From the IMG/VR virus record IMGVR_UViG_3300047477_000206, positions 1 through 32,286 of that record: 32,286 bases of DNA. One strand, 5' to 3'. The stretch comes from a virus. Position 1 is the stretch's first letter. Each line of letters opens with the position of its first letter. Positions 1-5,858 of the stretch are shown here, piece after piece. The notes under the pieces are model-generated. The model did no database searches. It was not told the DNA's origin and worked only from the letters and a program-made list of their open reading frames with translations. The translations under genes and the position numbers were made by a program.

Positions 1-1
1 C

Positions 2-163
2 GAACTAAATCTAAAAGAACGAAACGAAGAACGATCACCAATTACTATAAAACTATACACAAGCGATATAGAAGCAATGAGAACTATATCAGCATCAACT
101 GGAATATCAGTACAAAATTTGGTGCGTCATGCTGTAAATAACATGTTAGATGAGTTAAAATAA
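2..163 (+). CDS. Ribbon-helix-helix-like protein, C-terminal part (start outside window)
   Basis: The frame is open from the first bases and ends with TAA at 161-163, so only the last 53 residues are visible. They contain a short stretch that could form a beta strand (SPITIKLYT), then a helix (DIEAMRTISASTG) and a second helix (SVQNLVRHAVNNML). This is the strand-helix-turn-helix order of MetJ/Arc/CopG DNA-binding domains. Such proteins act as dimers on operator DNA. Its stop overlaps the next start (TAATG), so the two are probably translationally coupled. The family call rests on pattern only; two similar small proteins lie at 3043-3210 and 3663-3809. Confidence 0.6.
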   Translation, partial: ELNLKERNEERSPITIKLYTSDIEAMRTISASTGISVQNLVRHAVNNMLDELK

Positions 164-315
164 TGTGTTATAAATGTACAGAAAATATGACTGAATGCGT
201 TAGATACAGCAATCCAGATAAATGTAAAGGTTATTATGATATGGATTGCCAACACTGTGAATGGTTTCAATGTGAAGATAATACAGAATCAGGAGAAATT
301 AAAGATGTGGAATGA
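163..315 (+). CDS. Cysteine-rich 50-aa microprotein
   Basis: This 50-residue ORF starts on the TAATG overlap with the preceding gene and overlaps the next gene by 11 bases. It has seven cysteines (C2, C5, C12, C21, C29, C32, C37), two of them in CxxC pairs, plus H31. This spacing suggests a small zinc-binding or zinc-ribbon-like fold. There is no signal peptide, so disulfide-bonded secretion is less likely. No strong ribosome binding site precedes it, and translation would depend on coupling to the upstream ORF. Function unknown. The high Cys density and tight packing between two genes argue that it is real. Confidence 0.55.
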   Translation: MCYKCTENMTECVRYSNPDKCKGYYDMDCQHCEWFQCEDNTESGEIKDVE

Positions 316-772
316 AAAAAGTGATCAGAAGAAATTACAAGAACGTATAATAGAACTTTCCGAATCTAAGGTTTGGGAAGTTGCTAAAACAGAATGGGAA
401 ATAAACACAATTTGGTATGATAAATCCGAGTGTTTATGTGAACATTCAATTATGCAGAACATTGAGATAAAGAATACCAAGAACGGCAATTTGGCAGTTG
501 TCGGCAATGTATGTATCTTTCAGTTTTTAGGTTGGGATTTAAGTGCTGTATTTAGTAACTTAAATAACATTCGTAAAGATTTAGATACACCTTGGAATGC
601 AGCCTTAGCTTTATGGGTTGGTTATAAGGGATTATTCAGTAAATATGAATTACCTTTAGCTATAACACATTGCACAGGCTCTTTGAATACGAAAGTAAAA
701 AAACGTAATCAATCAATACGCCACGAATACAATAACAGAATAATAAACAAACTAACAAAAAAACAAGGATAA
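305..772 (+). CDS. Hypothetical phage protein with CxCxH...GNxC metal-site motif
   Basis: A 155-aa protein. The ATG at 305 was chosen because AGGAG at 291-295 lies nine bases upstream; the frame is open further upstream (to 236) but no site supports an earlier start. Residues C43, C45 and H47, followed by the motif GN-V-C70, form a pattern seen in uncharacterised phage proteins (CxCxH, then NGN...VGNxC), consistent with one bound zinc ion. The C-terminal 40 residues are basic (KVKKRNQSIRHEYNN...KLTKKQ), which could bind nucleic acid. It lies directly upstream of the ssDNA-binding protein gene, so a replication or recombination role is possible but unproven. Confidence 0.6.
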   Translation: MWNEKSDQKKLQERIIELSESKVWEVAKTEWEINTIWYDKSECLCEHSIMQNIEIKNTKNGNLAVVGNVCIFQFLGWDLSAVFSNLNNIRKDLDTPWNAALALWVGYKGLFSKYELPLAITHCTGSLNTKVKKRNQSIRHEYNNRIINKLTKKQG

Positions 773-776
773 AAAT

Positions 777-1415
777 ATGAACAGCAATAACGATTTCCTA
801 ACCCTAGGCAACAGCGATATCAACACTTCAACTGGTGAATCTAATTTCACACCCCTTGAAGAAGGACTATACAATGCAGTATGTATCGGTCTTACTGTAA
901 AAGAAATGCAGAATTTTGATAAGACTGGCATTGAAGACAAAATTGAATTTGTATTCCAGATAGTGGAAGGCGAACAAACCCATTACGTGCGTTCTAAGCC
1001 ATGTAAAAAGTCTCTCCATGAGAAGGCTGGTCTATGGAAGATATTGGCTTCTTGGACTAAGCAGAAGGACGCAGAAACCCTAATATCAAAGATGGGTACT
1101 GATGGACAATTCAACATCCGCTATTTCCTTGGTAAGCCTATCCAGCTAACCATCAAATTGAAAGAAGTAGGGGATAAGACTTATCCATATATAAGCGATT
1201 ACATGGCTCCTAAGAAGGGTCAAGCAACTGATGTCAAGATTGATGCAATTCCTGCTTATATTGTAAAAGACGTAAAGATGAAGGAATTGGTTGATGGTAT
1301 TACTATCAAGGAACCAACCGTTAAGACAGAAAAAAGATCCACTATTGCAGATAAAGTAGCTACTACACAGCCTGTAGATACTGAAGCAGCTAATACAGAT
1401 GAGCTACCGTTCTGA
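777..1415 (+). CDS. Putative single-stranded DNA-binding protein with acidic DELPF tail
   Basis: A 212-aa protein with AAGGA seven to eight bases before its ATG and only four bases after the previous stop. Residues about 20-145 are rich in predicted strands and carry an EEGLYNAVCIGL start and a KIEFVFQIVEGE strand, resembling phage DUF669-type and other OB-fold-like ssDNA-binding proteins. The last 70 residues are low in structure (T, K, E, D-rich) and end DELPF. That acidic hydrophobic tip is the hallmark of SSB C-terminal tails that recruit replication partners. It would coat ssDNA during replication driven by the primase-helicase at 28849-32232. The tail supports the role more strongly than the core does. 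Confidence 0.7.
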   Translation: MNSNNDFLTLGNSDINTSTGESNFTPLEEGLYNAVCIGLTVKEMQNFDKTGIEDKIEFVFQIVEGEQTHYVRSKPCKKSLHEKAGLWKILASWTKQKDAETLISKMGTDGQFNIRYFLGKPIQLTIKLKEVGDKTYPYISDYMAPKKGQATDVKIDAIPAYIVKDVKMKELVDGITIKEPTVKTEKRSTIADKVATTQPVDTEAANTDELPF

Positions 1416-1453
1416 TCATTAGCATAATTTAAACACCCATTGTTTGGACTACA

Positions 1454-1472
1454 TCAAGGCTCGATACCTTGA
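1454..1472 (+). other. Small hairpin in the gap after the SSB-like gene
   Basis: TCAAGG (1454-1459) and CCTTGA (1467-1472) form a perfect 6-bp stem with a 7-base loop (CTCGATA). No T-run follows, so it is not an intrinsic terminator. It lies in the 94-base gap between the SSB-like gene and the next ORF and could be an RNA processing or stability element, or chance. Confidence 0.35.
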
Positions 1473-1496
1473 GATGGGCTAACGGTCTAAGTGACT

Positions 1497-1513
1497 AAGG
1501 AAGCGAAAAATGA
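1497..1513 (+). repeat. 17-bp translation-initiation cassette, copy 1 of 3
   Basis: The string AAGGAAGCGAAAAATGA occurs identically at 1497-1513, 1718-1734 and 2146-2162. Each time it supplies an AAGGA ribosome binding site, an 8-base spacer and the ATG of the next gene (1510, 1731, 2159). Confidence 0.85.
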
Positions 1514-1734
1514 AACAAAGAACACACGATGACCATGATTTTTTACTGATTGCTACAGCTTGGAGCGAACTATATGGTACGGAGTCAATTGATGTACATA
1601 CTTTCGATTGCATGAAAAGGTATCTAATAATTGACTTTGATGAAAATGACACACTAGCCGTAGCATATGACAAGCTGGTAATTAGAATGCGAAATTGGTT
1701 TAAAGAACGAATTAATGAAGGAAGCGAAAAATGA
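1510..1734 (+). CDS. Hypothetical 74-aa early protein
   Basis: The start is set by the AAGGAAGCGAAAA initiation cassette directly before ATG at 1510. The protein is small, mostly helical and mixed-charge (His/Asp-rich N-terminus, basic centre, ending INEGSEK). It has no transmembrane segment and no recognisable catalytic motif. Its TGA overlaps the next start as ATGA, so translation is probably coupled to the membrane microprotein at 1731. The last codons double as the ribosome binding cassette of the next gene. Function unknown. Confidence 0.6.
   Translation: MKQRTHDDHDFLLIATAWSELYGTESIDVHTFDCMKRYLIIDFDENDTLAVAYDKLVIRMRNWFKERINEGSEK
1718..1734 (+). repeat. 17-bp translation-initiation cassette, copy 2 of 3
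   Basis: Identical to 1497-1513. Here the repeat lies inside the 3' end of the preceding ORF, encodes its last residues (EGSEK) and provides the overlapping ATGA junction. Confidence 0.85.
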
Positions 1735-1850
1735 TTGCATTTGCGATATTAGGTTCCGTGTTTTGTCTACTACTTGGTATAGATAAAATATGTGATAGAC
1801 TAGACAACATTAGTGACAAATTAGATAAATATAAGGAAGAGAAACAATGA
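1731..1850 (+). CDS. 39-aa membrane microprotein with C-terminal helix
   Basis: ATG at 1731 follows the AAGGAAGCGAAAA cassette. Residues 2-17 (IAFAILGSVFCLLLGI) form one hydrophobic segment. They are followed by a charged amphipathic helix with leucine/isoleucine spacing (DKICDRLDNISDKLDKYKEEK) that could form a coiled coil. This looks like a single-pass inner-membrane protein with a cytoplasmic coiled coil. It overlaps both neighbours by ATGA. Function unknown; small membrane proteins in early phage regions often target host membrane functions or superinfection, but nothing here shows which. Confidence 0.6.
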   Translation: MIAFAILGSVFCLLLGIDKICDRLDNISDKLDKYKEEKQ

Positions 1851-2140
1851 ACAAAGAATTAAAAATAAATATAGTTAGTAAAGATGTTACATACAAAGAG
1901 TTGGATGAACAACTCACTAACAACGCATATAAAACAGCCAAAAATTACGAAACTTGGTTATATGAATGTATCAGAGATGTTACTGGTGATGACCTAACTG
2001 GTAAATCAGAAGCTGAATTGCGTGAATATTTTGGATATGATATACCTATAATTACAGCACCAGTAAGTCGTGATATAGTGACTTTAGTATATAAAGGGCA
2101 TATTTTCAATAAACACAGATCAGAACTAGAAGTAGTATAA
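1847..2140 (+). CDS. Hypothetical 97-aa protein with NYETW motif
   Basis: The start at 1847 overlaps the preceding stop (ATGA) and has AAGGAAGAG upstream. Residues about 30-42 read TAKNYETWLYECI, which resembles the N-x-E-T-W motif of a group of small phage and plasmid proteins of unknown function. The C-terminal half has predicted strands (DIVTLVYKGHIF). No transmembrane segment. The NYETW resemblance is a pattern impression and does not establish activity. Confidence 0.6.
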   Translation: MNKELKINIVSKDVTYKELDEQLTNNAYKTAKNYETWLYECIRDVTGDDLTGKSEAELREYFGYDIPIITAPVSRDIVTLVYKGHIFNKHRSELEVV

Positions 2141-2145
2141 TAACC

Positions 2146-2162
2146 AAGGAAGCGAAAAATGA
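2146..2162 (+). repeat. 17-bp translation-initiation cassette, copy 3 of 3
   Basis: Identical to 1497-1513 and 1718-1734. It lies in the 18-base gap between the genes at 1847-2140 and 2159-2359 and supplies the AAGGA site for the latter. Confidence 0.85.
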
Positions 2163-2359
2163 ACGAATATCAACTAGCAGATTTAAATCAGAAAATTAAA
2201 CACCTAGATAATGTCATATGGGAAGAAACTTTACGAAGCCAACACACACTATTTCACGATGAATCCATATTATTACTTGCGTCTATGAAAAGATCTGAAC
2301 TACAAAACAGGTTAGATAACTTACAAAAATCAGAAAGAAAAGAATGGATGAATTGGTAA
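2159..2359 (+). CDS. Hypothetical 66-aa helical early protein
   Basis: ATG at 2159 is placed by the third copy of the initiation cassette. The protein is predicted all-helical, with heptad-like leucines (LADLNQKIKHLDNVIW; ELQNRLDNLQKSE), suggesting a small coiled-coil dimer. It ends with a Trp-rich tail (EWMNW). It is the last gene before the terminator at 2384-2415, so it closes the first early operon. Function unknown. Confidence 0.55.
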   Translation: MNEYQLADLNQKIKHLDNVIWEETLRSQHTLFHDESILLLASMKRSELQNRLDNLQKSERKEWMNW

Positions 2360-2369
2360 TTAACCATAG

Positions 2370-2415
2370 GGTGGTAGGCCACCAGAGTCGAGGACAACCA
2401 CTCGGCTCTTTTTTA
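2370..2415 (+). terminator. Intrinsic terminator with a second hairpin in front
   Basis: AGAGTCGAG (2384-2392) pairs with CTCGGCTCT (2401-2409) through one G-U wobble, giving a 9-bp stem with an 8-base loop, followed by a T-run at 2409-2414. Just upstream a second perfect hairpin, GGTGG-TAGG-CCACC (2370-2383), abuts it. This ends the first plus-strand operon, right before the promoter at 2452. Confidence 0.85.
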
Positions 2416-2451
2416 TTATCTAAAATAAAATAAATTATTTTATAAAATATT

Positions 2452-2480
2452 TTGACTTTTCCCGAAAAATGATTTATATT
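2452..2480 (+). promoter_or_regulatory. Sigma70-like early promoter
   Basis: TTGACT (2452-2457), a 17-base spacer and TATATT (2475-2480). It lies between the terminator ending at 2415 and the gene starting at 2526, with expected transcription start near 2487. Same -10 and spacing as the promoters at 3407, 27543 (minus) and 32253. Confidence 0.8.
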
Positions 2481-2525
2481 TATATTATAGAAAGGGAGAA
2501 ACAAACAACCCTTCAAGGAAAACTT

Positions 2526-2900
2526 ATGAATTATCAAGAACGTTGCAAAATAGTATCAGTAGCAAAATCCAAGTCATCCAACAATTACTATGTTGTGTGC
2601 CAGTCAAGTAAATGCATTGAGGATACCAACAATCCATTTAACGGCCAAAAAAAGATGTACGTTATCAAGGCTGACAAGGTTTATATGCAGACACTAATGG
2701 GCTTGTGGAAGTTTGACAGACTAGGTAAATTAATTGGGAAACAAATTATTGCACGACTAGAACATAATCCATACTCTTGCTTTGATAAAGTTACTGGTGT
2801 GTGCAAGGATCAAACTTTTGCGTTTAGAGCAATACCACAGACAATACCCAATTTCGTATTAGAAGATGCAGAAGTAATATTCAAGGGAGAGATGATCTAA
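2526..2900 (+). CDS. Hypothetical 124-aa early protein
   Basis: The frame is open from 2469, but that start would lie within the promoter. ATG at 2526 has AAGGA at 2515-2519 and fits the predicted transcription start near 2487. The protein is basic and strand-rich (CKIVSVAKSKSSNNYYVVCQSS; KKMYVIKADKVYMQ), with five cysteines and no transmembrane segment. No known domain recognised. Its stop overlaps the next start (TAATG). As the first gene after an early promoter it may be an early host-interaction protein, but this is positional inference only. Confidence 0.65.
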   Translation: MNYQERCKIVSVAKSKSSNNYYVVCQSSKCIEDTNNPFNGQKKMYVIKADKVYMQTLMGLWKFDRLGKLIGKQIIARLEHNPYSCFDKVTGVCKDQTFAFRAIPQTIPNFVLEDAEVIFKGEMI

Positions 2901-3040
2901 TGTCTGATAAAATGAAACAGTTGATACAAGAAGCAATATATGAATTAAGTCAGGGATCTAGTGCAGACTTACTACTTGCAATGAATTTAGACAATGAACT
3001 AAACAACAACAAAACATTCATCGAAATGTTAGGAGAATAA
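2900..3040 (+). CDS. 46-aa acidic helical microprotein
   Basis: The start overlaps the preceding stop as TAATG. The 46 residues are predicted to be mostly helical and are acidic overall (IQEAIYELSQ; ADLLLAMNLDNEL; TFIEMLGE). No domain recognised. Its last codons contain AGGAGAAT, which acts as the ribosome binding site of the ribbon-helix-helix gene at 3043. The pairing of a small acidic ORF with a small DNA-binding ORF resembles a toxin-antitoxin layout, but no toxin motif is visible. Confidence 0.5.
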   Translation: MSDKMKQLIQEAIYELSQGSSADLLLAMNLDNELNNNKTFIEMLGE

Positions 3041-3042
3041 TT

Positions 3043-3210
3043 ATGTTAGAAAAAGCAAGCAACAAGAGATTTACCAAAAATCAAAACACACCAATGACCG
3101 ACATACAGTATGAGGCATTATGTGCTTTTGCTGAAGCTAAGAATGTAAAGATGTCGGATGTAATGAGAGCAGCACTAAGCATGTTTTTGGAAGTGCATGG
3201 AGATAAGTAA
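3043..3210 (+). CDS. Ribbon-helix-helix-like DNA-binding protein
   Basis: A 55-aa protein with AGGAG at 3031-3035 upstream of its ATG. A basic N-terminus (KASNKRFTKNQ) is followed by a possible strand and two helices (DIQYEALCAFAEAKN; KMSDVMRAALSMFLEVHG). The turn 'KNVKMSDVMRAALSMFL' matches the usual CopG/Arc helix-turn-helix pattern. It probably forms dimers that repress a phage or host promoter. Its stop overlaps the next ORF (TAATG). Similar proteins occur at 2-163 and 3663-3809. Confidence 0.6.
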   Translation: MLEKASNKRFTKNQNTPMTDIQYEALCAFAEAKNVKMSDVMRAALSMFLEVHGDK

Positions 3211-3398
3211 TGACCTACATCATCACACAAGAAGGCACCCTACGCCACAGCAAGGTCACAGCAGCCTCTAAAGCACTAGCCATGGTCAAATACACCAACA
3301 AGCACTGGAAGAGCTGTAGTGGCCCTGAAATGGGCAAGGATGGGCTATGGTATGTGTACAATAACCAGAATGATAAAATAAAATTTCAAGTTTGGTGA
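3210..3398 (+). CDS. Hypothetical 62-aa protein
   Basis: Starts on the TAATG overlap with the upstream gene and stops just before the promoter at 3407. The sequence is basic and strand-rich with several Trp residues (HWKSC; GLWYVYNN; FQVW). A MTYIITQEGTLRHSKVTAASKALAMVKYTN start resembles a small alpha/beta fold. Function unknown. More GC-rich codons at its 5' end than in its neighbours may indicate a different origin. Confidence 0.55.
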   Translation: MTYIITQEGTLRHSKVTAASKALAMVKYTNKHWKSCSGPEMGKDGLWYVYNNQNDKIKFQVW

Positions 3399-3406
3399 AA
3401 AATAAC

Positions 3407-3435
3407 TTGACATCTCCATAGGAATTTCCTATATT
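3407..3435 (+). promoter_or_regulatory. Consensus sigma70 promoter
   Basis: TTGACA (3407-3412), exactly 17 bases, then TATATT (3430-3435), giving a start near 3442. The -35 is a perfect match and the -10 differs from TATAAT by one base. The spacer contains the palindrome GGAAATTCC-like string 'AGGAATTTCCT' (3420-3430), a possible operator. Confidence 0.85.
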
Positions 3436-3487
3436 ACTAGTATAAGAGAGAAGCCGAGTGGCTAATCTAAACAAAAAAGAGGATAAG

Positions 3488-3673
3488 ATGATTAAGACAG
3501 AAGAAGAAGATTATAAGCAGATGTATGATGATCTATTCGAATTCCATATGAGGTGCACTAATCAAATGTGGGAGACTATAGATGATTTAAAATCATCGCT
3601 GGATATAGAACGGAAGAAAAATCAGCAACTGCTCGAAAAATACTGCACTGACGGAGCAACTGATGAAGCGTAA
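3488..3673 (+). CDS. Hypothetical 61-aa coiled-coil protein
   Basis: ATG at 3488 has AGAGGA at 3478-3483. A GTG start at 3458 is also possible (GAGAG at 3446-3450) and would add ten residues, but it lies within about 16 bases of the predicted transcription start. The protein is a continuous charged helix (EEEDYKQMYDDLFEFHMR; WETIDDLKSSLDIERKKNQQLLEKY) typical of a coiled coil. Its 3' end overlaps the start of the next ribbon-helix-helix gene. Function unknown; first gene of the second early operon. Confidence 0.6.
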   Translation: MIKTEEEDYKQMYDDLFEFHMRCTNQMWETIDDLKSSLDIERKKNQQLLEKYCTDGATDEA

Positions 3674-3809
3674 AAATAGTAAGACAATATCACTTGATCT
3701 CTCACTGGTCGAGTATGAGTCTTTAAAAAAGATCAGTGGGAAATTTAACATGCCAATGACACAACTTATAAGAAATATGATACGGGGAAATACGGAGAAT
3801 AAAATATGA
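3663..3809 (+). CDS. Ribbon-helix-helix-like DNA-binding protein
   Basis: A 48-aa protein. ATG at 3663 is six bases after GGAG (3653-3656), inside the end of the previous gene. It reads basic N-terminus, strand (KTISLDLSL), helix (EYESLKKISGKFN), helix (MTQLIRNMIRG), the MetJ/Arc/CopG order in minimal form. Probably a dimeric repressor controlling early transcription, for example the promoter at 3407 just upstream. The regulatory target is inference; the fold assignment is moderately supported. Confidence 0.65.
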   Translation: MKRKNSKTISLDLSLVEYESLKKISGKFNMPMTQLIRNMIRGNTENKI

Positions 3810-3922
3810 ATGAACTAACAATTGACATACTTGTGTATCTACGCAATGCCTCGAAGTATGATGCAGAAGCCAAGATTTTGTTTGAACGACTATTTGATAG
3901 CATCAAGGACAACAATGCTTAA
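3806..3922 (+). CDS. 38-aa hypothetical protein
   Basis: ATG at 3806 overlaps the previous stop and has GGAG at 3794-3797. The 38 residues are predicted helical (MNELTIDILVYLRNASKY; EAKILFERLFDSIK) and amphipathic, with no transmembrane segment. It overlaps the next small membrane protein gene. Function unknown; it is supported mainly by its ribosome binding site and overlap pattern. Confidence 0.45.
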   Translation: MNELTIDILVYLRNASKYDAEAKILFERLFDSIKDNNA

Positions 3923-3989
3923 ATATGTACTACTTGGATTAATTATGGTAGTTATGTGGTGTTGCTTACAACTGACGAAGGAATATTGA
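3915..3989 (+). CDS. 24-aa single-pass membrane peptide
   Basis: AAGGA at 3905-3909 lies five bases before ATG at 3915. The peptide is basically one hydrophobic segment (YVLLGLIMVVMWCCL) with a lysine on each side. It ends one base before the next ATG at 3991 and carries that gene's AGGA site. Very short, but the ribosome binding site, hydrophobic pattern and tight spacing on both sides make translation plausible. Confidence 0.45.
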   Translation: MLKYVLLGLIMVVMWCCLQLTKEY

Positions 3990-3990
3990 T

Positions 3991-4170
3991 ATGTGGTTTA
4001 TGGTACTTTGTTTCTATATAGGAGGCACAGTTGAATATACACCTTATGGGAAACCTTTCAGTACTTGGGAAGAATGTGATGCTGTTATTGACCATAGAGA
4101 TGATAATATCCACTCTTCAACTCAATGTTTTGATAAAGACGTATTGATAACACTTTTGAAGCATCAATAA
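3991..4170 (+). CDS. 59-aa hypothetical protein, possibly exported
   Basis: AGGA at about 3979-3982 precedes ATG at 3991. The first 12 residues are hydrophobic (MWFMVLCFYIGG), but too short and without the positive charge of a classical signal peptide. The rest contains FSTWEECDAVID and SSTQCF, whose two cysteines could form a disulfide, a pattern seen in small exported phage proteins. It is the last plus-strand gene before the bidirectional terminator. Function unknown. Confidence 0.55.
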   Translation: MWFMVLCFYIGGTVEYTPYGKPFSTWEECDAVIDHRDDNIHSSTQCFDKDVLITLLKHQ

Positions 4171-4171
4171 T

Positions 4172-4206
4172 AAAAAAGACACCTTGAACGAACAGGGTGT
4201 CTTTTA
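4172..4206. terminator. Bidirectional intrinsic terminator between converging operons
   Basis: AAAAGACACCTT (4174-4185) pairs with AGGGTGTCTTTT (4194-4205), a 12-bp stem with one G-U wobble and loop GAACGAAC. An A-run precedes it and a T-run ends it, so it terminates transcription from both sides: the early plus-strand genes (ending 4170) and the late minus-strand genes (ending 4209). Confidence 0.9.
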
Positions 4207-4208
4207 GT

Positions 4209-5858
4209 TTATTTATAAAGATCTCTTAACTTCTGATCTTTGTATAAAGTAGTACCAGTGCTAGATAATGTAGGTGTTAACAACTGCATAGCACCTTCTT
4301 CAATATTAGCTATCAATGGACTTGGTTGAGTGAATGTTTTTTGTCCTAGTTTTCGTAATGTACCTAGAGATATATCACCAATTCCTAACCCAGTTAATGG
4401 ACTTGTTGTTGGTTGTTGCACCTTTTTAAGTGCTTGTCCTTGCTTGAATAATTCATAACCTTTATCTATAGTGGATTCGGTAGGTTCAACGGCACCTAAA
4501 CGATCAGCAAGTTCTAATGGATTTACCGAAGTATTTTTAGTCAGTACATCTCGTAAATTACCCATATAGTCAGCTTCAGATTTCGACAAGTTTGCTTGTA
4601 GTACTTGAGTAAACTCTGGAATATTTCCATACTCATCAAAAAGTTCTGTTATTTTTGCCACATATTCTTTTTGGTCAATAGATCCATTTTCAAGTAATTC
4701 ATTCATAAGATCAATATCTTTTCTGGCTTGTTCTAATCTACCTATATCAATCCTAACTTCTTTCAACGAACGTTTAGGATAATTAGGTGGTGGATTTTTA
4801 CCAGCAGTGGCTTTTATATTGTCTATGATAATTTCCATATCATCAGTAGATAATATATTAGAACCCACGTCAATATCTGATGTCATCATTTGCTTACCAG
4901 ACTGTATAAATTCACCAGCTAATCTGTCGGCTTCTTTATATCCACCCGATTGTATGGTATGTATTATTTCTTCTGCATTATCACCAGAGATACCAGCCTT
5001 ACTCAACGCACCTCTTATCGCCTTATACGAGGCATTTCTAGGTAACTTATTAAGTATGCTACCTAAGTATGGTAAAGAACTCAAAGCGACATCTACAGCA
5101 ACATCTTTCCCACCATAATCATCATCCATAGCAGCACCACTAGCTATACCAGTAAGAGCCCCTGTACCAACTTGTAATGGAATTGATGCTCCACCTGTAC
5201 TTACACCAACTATGGCATTTGGAACTAACAAAGGAGACGTTAAAATACCTTCACCAGTTCTACCTTGCTCTAGACTTTCAGCGGATGTTCTACCTAAATC
5301 TGGATTTACTTCGAGATCAGTACCAAGTGTTTTATTTGATAGGTCTTGCGCATACTCTATACCAGTTGAAACTGCACGGACAGGCAAACTATACAAATCT
5401 CTCAATGTTTGTTTTATTGGAAGTAACTGGGTGCCCTCAGCATTGTAACCTTTATTTTCACTAGTTTCTGGATACATCTTTTGTAAAAATGTACGATTCT
5501 TCTTAGCTTCAGCACTACCTAATTTTACTGTTGGTGGTTCCTCGTAAGGTACTTCCTCCCCCATAGGATTCAACCCAACTTTAGGTCTTCCCATTGCATA
5601 TACATCACTTAAATGCACCCTATCAGCACCAAGTTGGCTAGTATTTACCGGAACAAATTTATTGTCACGTCTAATCATAGGTGTGTTTGATATATCCGCT
5701 TTTTGTTCTAATGACTTAGTATAATTTGGCATCATAGATGTCTTACTATAATCGTCATGAACATTTTTCACGGCAGCTTCTATCTGATCAGTTGTATATG
5801 AATCAGGTACTGTTATAATTGCTGAATTCCCATCAACTAAATTAATTTTTATCTTCAT
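4209..5858 (-). CDS. Putative DNA ejection / internal virion protein (549 aa)
   Basis: The last gene of the late operon, overlapping its upstream neighbour by ATGA. The N-terminus (about 1-38, ITVPDSYTTDQIEAAV) resembles a short beta domain found at the start of some phage internal proteins. Residues about 195-250 are Gly/Ala-rich and moderately hydrophobic (VGVSTGGASIPLQVGTGAL), and could insert in a membrane. About 350-440 are strongly helical. In P22-like phages the genes after the tail accessory proteins encode ejection proteins (gp7, gp20, gp16) that leave the capsid with the DNA. Position, size and composition support that role; no transglycosylase or protease motif was found. Confidence 0.55.
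   Translation of the reverse strand: MKIKINLVDGNSAIITVPDSYTTDQIEAAVKNVHDDYSKTSMMPNYTKSLEQKADISNTPMIRRDNKFVPVNTSQLGADRVHLSDVYAMGRPKVGLNPMGEEVPYEEPPTVKLGSAEAKKNRTFLQKMYPETSENKGYNAEGTQLLPIKQTLRDLYSLPVRAVSTGIEYAQDLSNKTLGTDLEVNPDLGRTSAESLEQGRTGEGILTSPLLVPNAIVGVSTGGASIPLQVGTGALTGIASGAAMDDDYGGKDVAVDVALSSLPYLGSILNKLPRNASYKAIRGALSKAGISGDNAEEIIHTIQSGGYKEADRLAGEFIQSGKQMMTSDIDVGSNILSTDDMEIIIDNIKATAGKNPPPNYPKRSLKEVRIDIGRLEQARKDIDLMNELLENGSIDQKEYVAKITELFDEYGNIPEFTQVLQANLSKSEADYMGNLRDVLTKNTSVNPLELADRLGAVEPTESTIDKGYELFKQGQALKKVQQPTTSPLTGLGIGDISLGTLRKLGQKTFTQPSPLIANIEEGAMQLLTPTLSSTGTTLYKDQKLRDLYK

Noticed and set aside
1473-1500. A stretch resembling a tRNA D-arm (GATGGGCTAACGGTCTAAG)
   Set aside because: No anticodon arm, T-arm (GGTTC) or acceptor stem can be built around it, and a coding region starts at 1510.
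2900-3210. Toxin-antitoxin pair formed by the 46-aa acidic ORF and the ribbon-helix-helix ORF
   Set aside because: The gene order and sizes are suggestive, but no toxin fold or catalytic motif is visible in the 46-aa protein.
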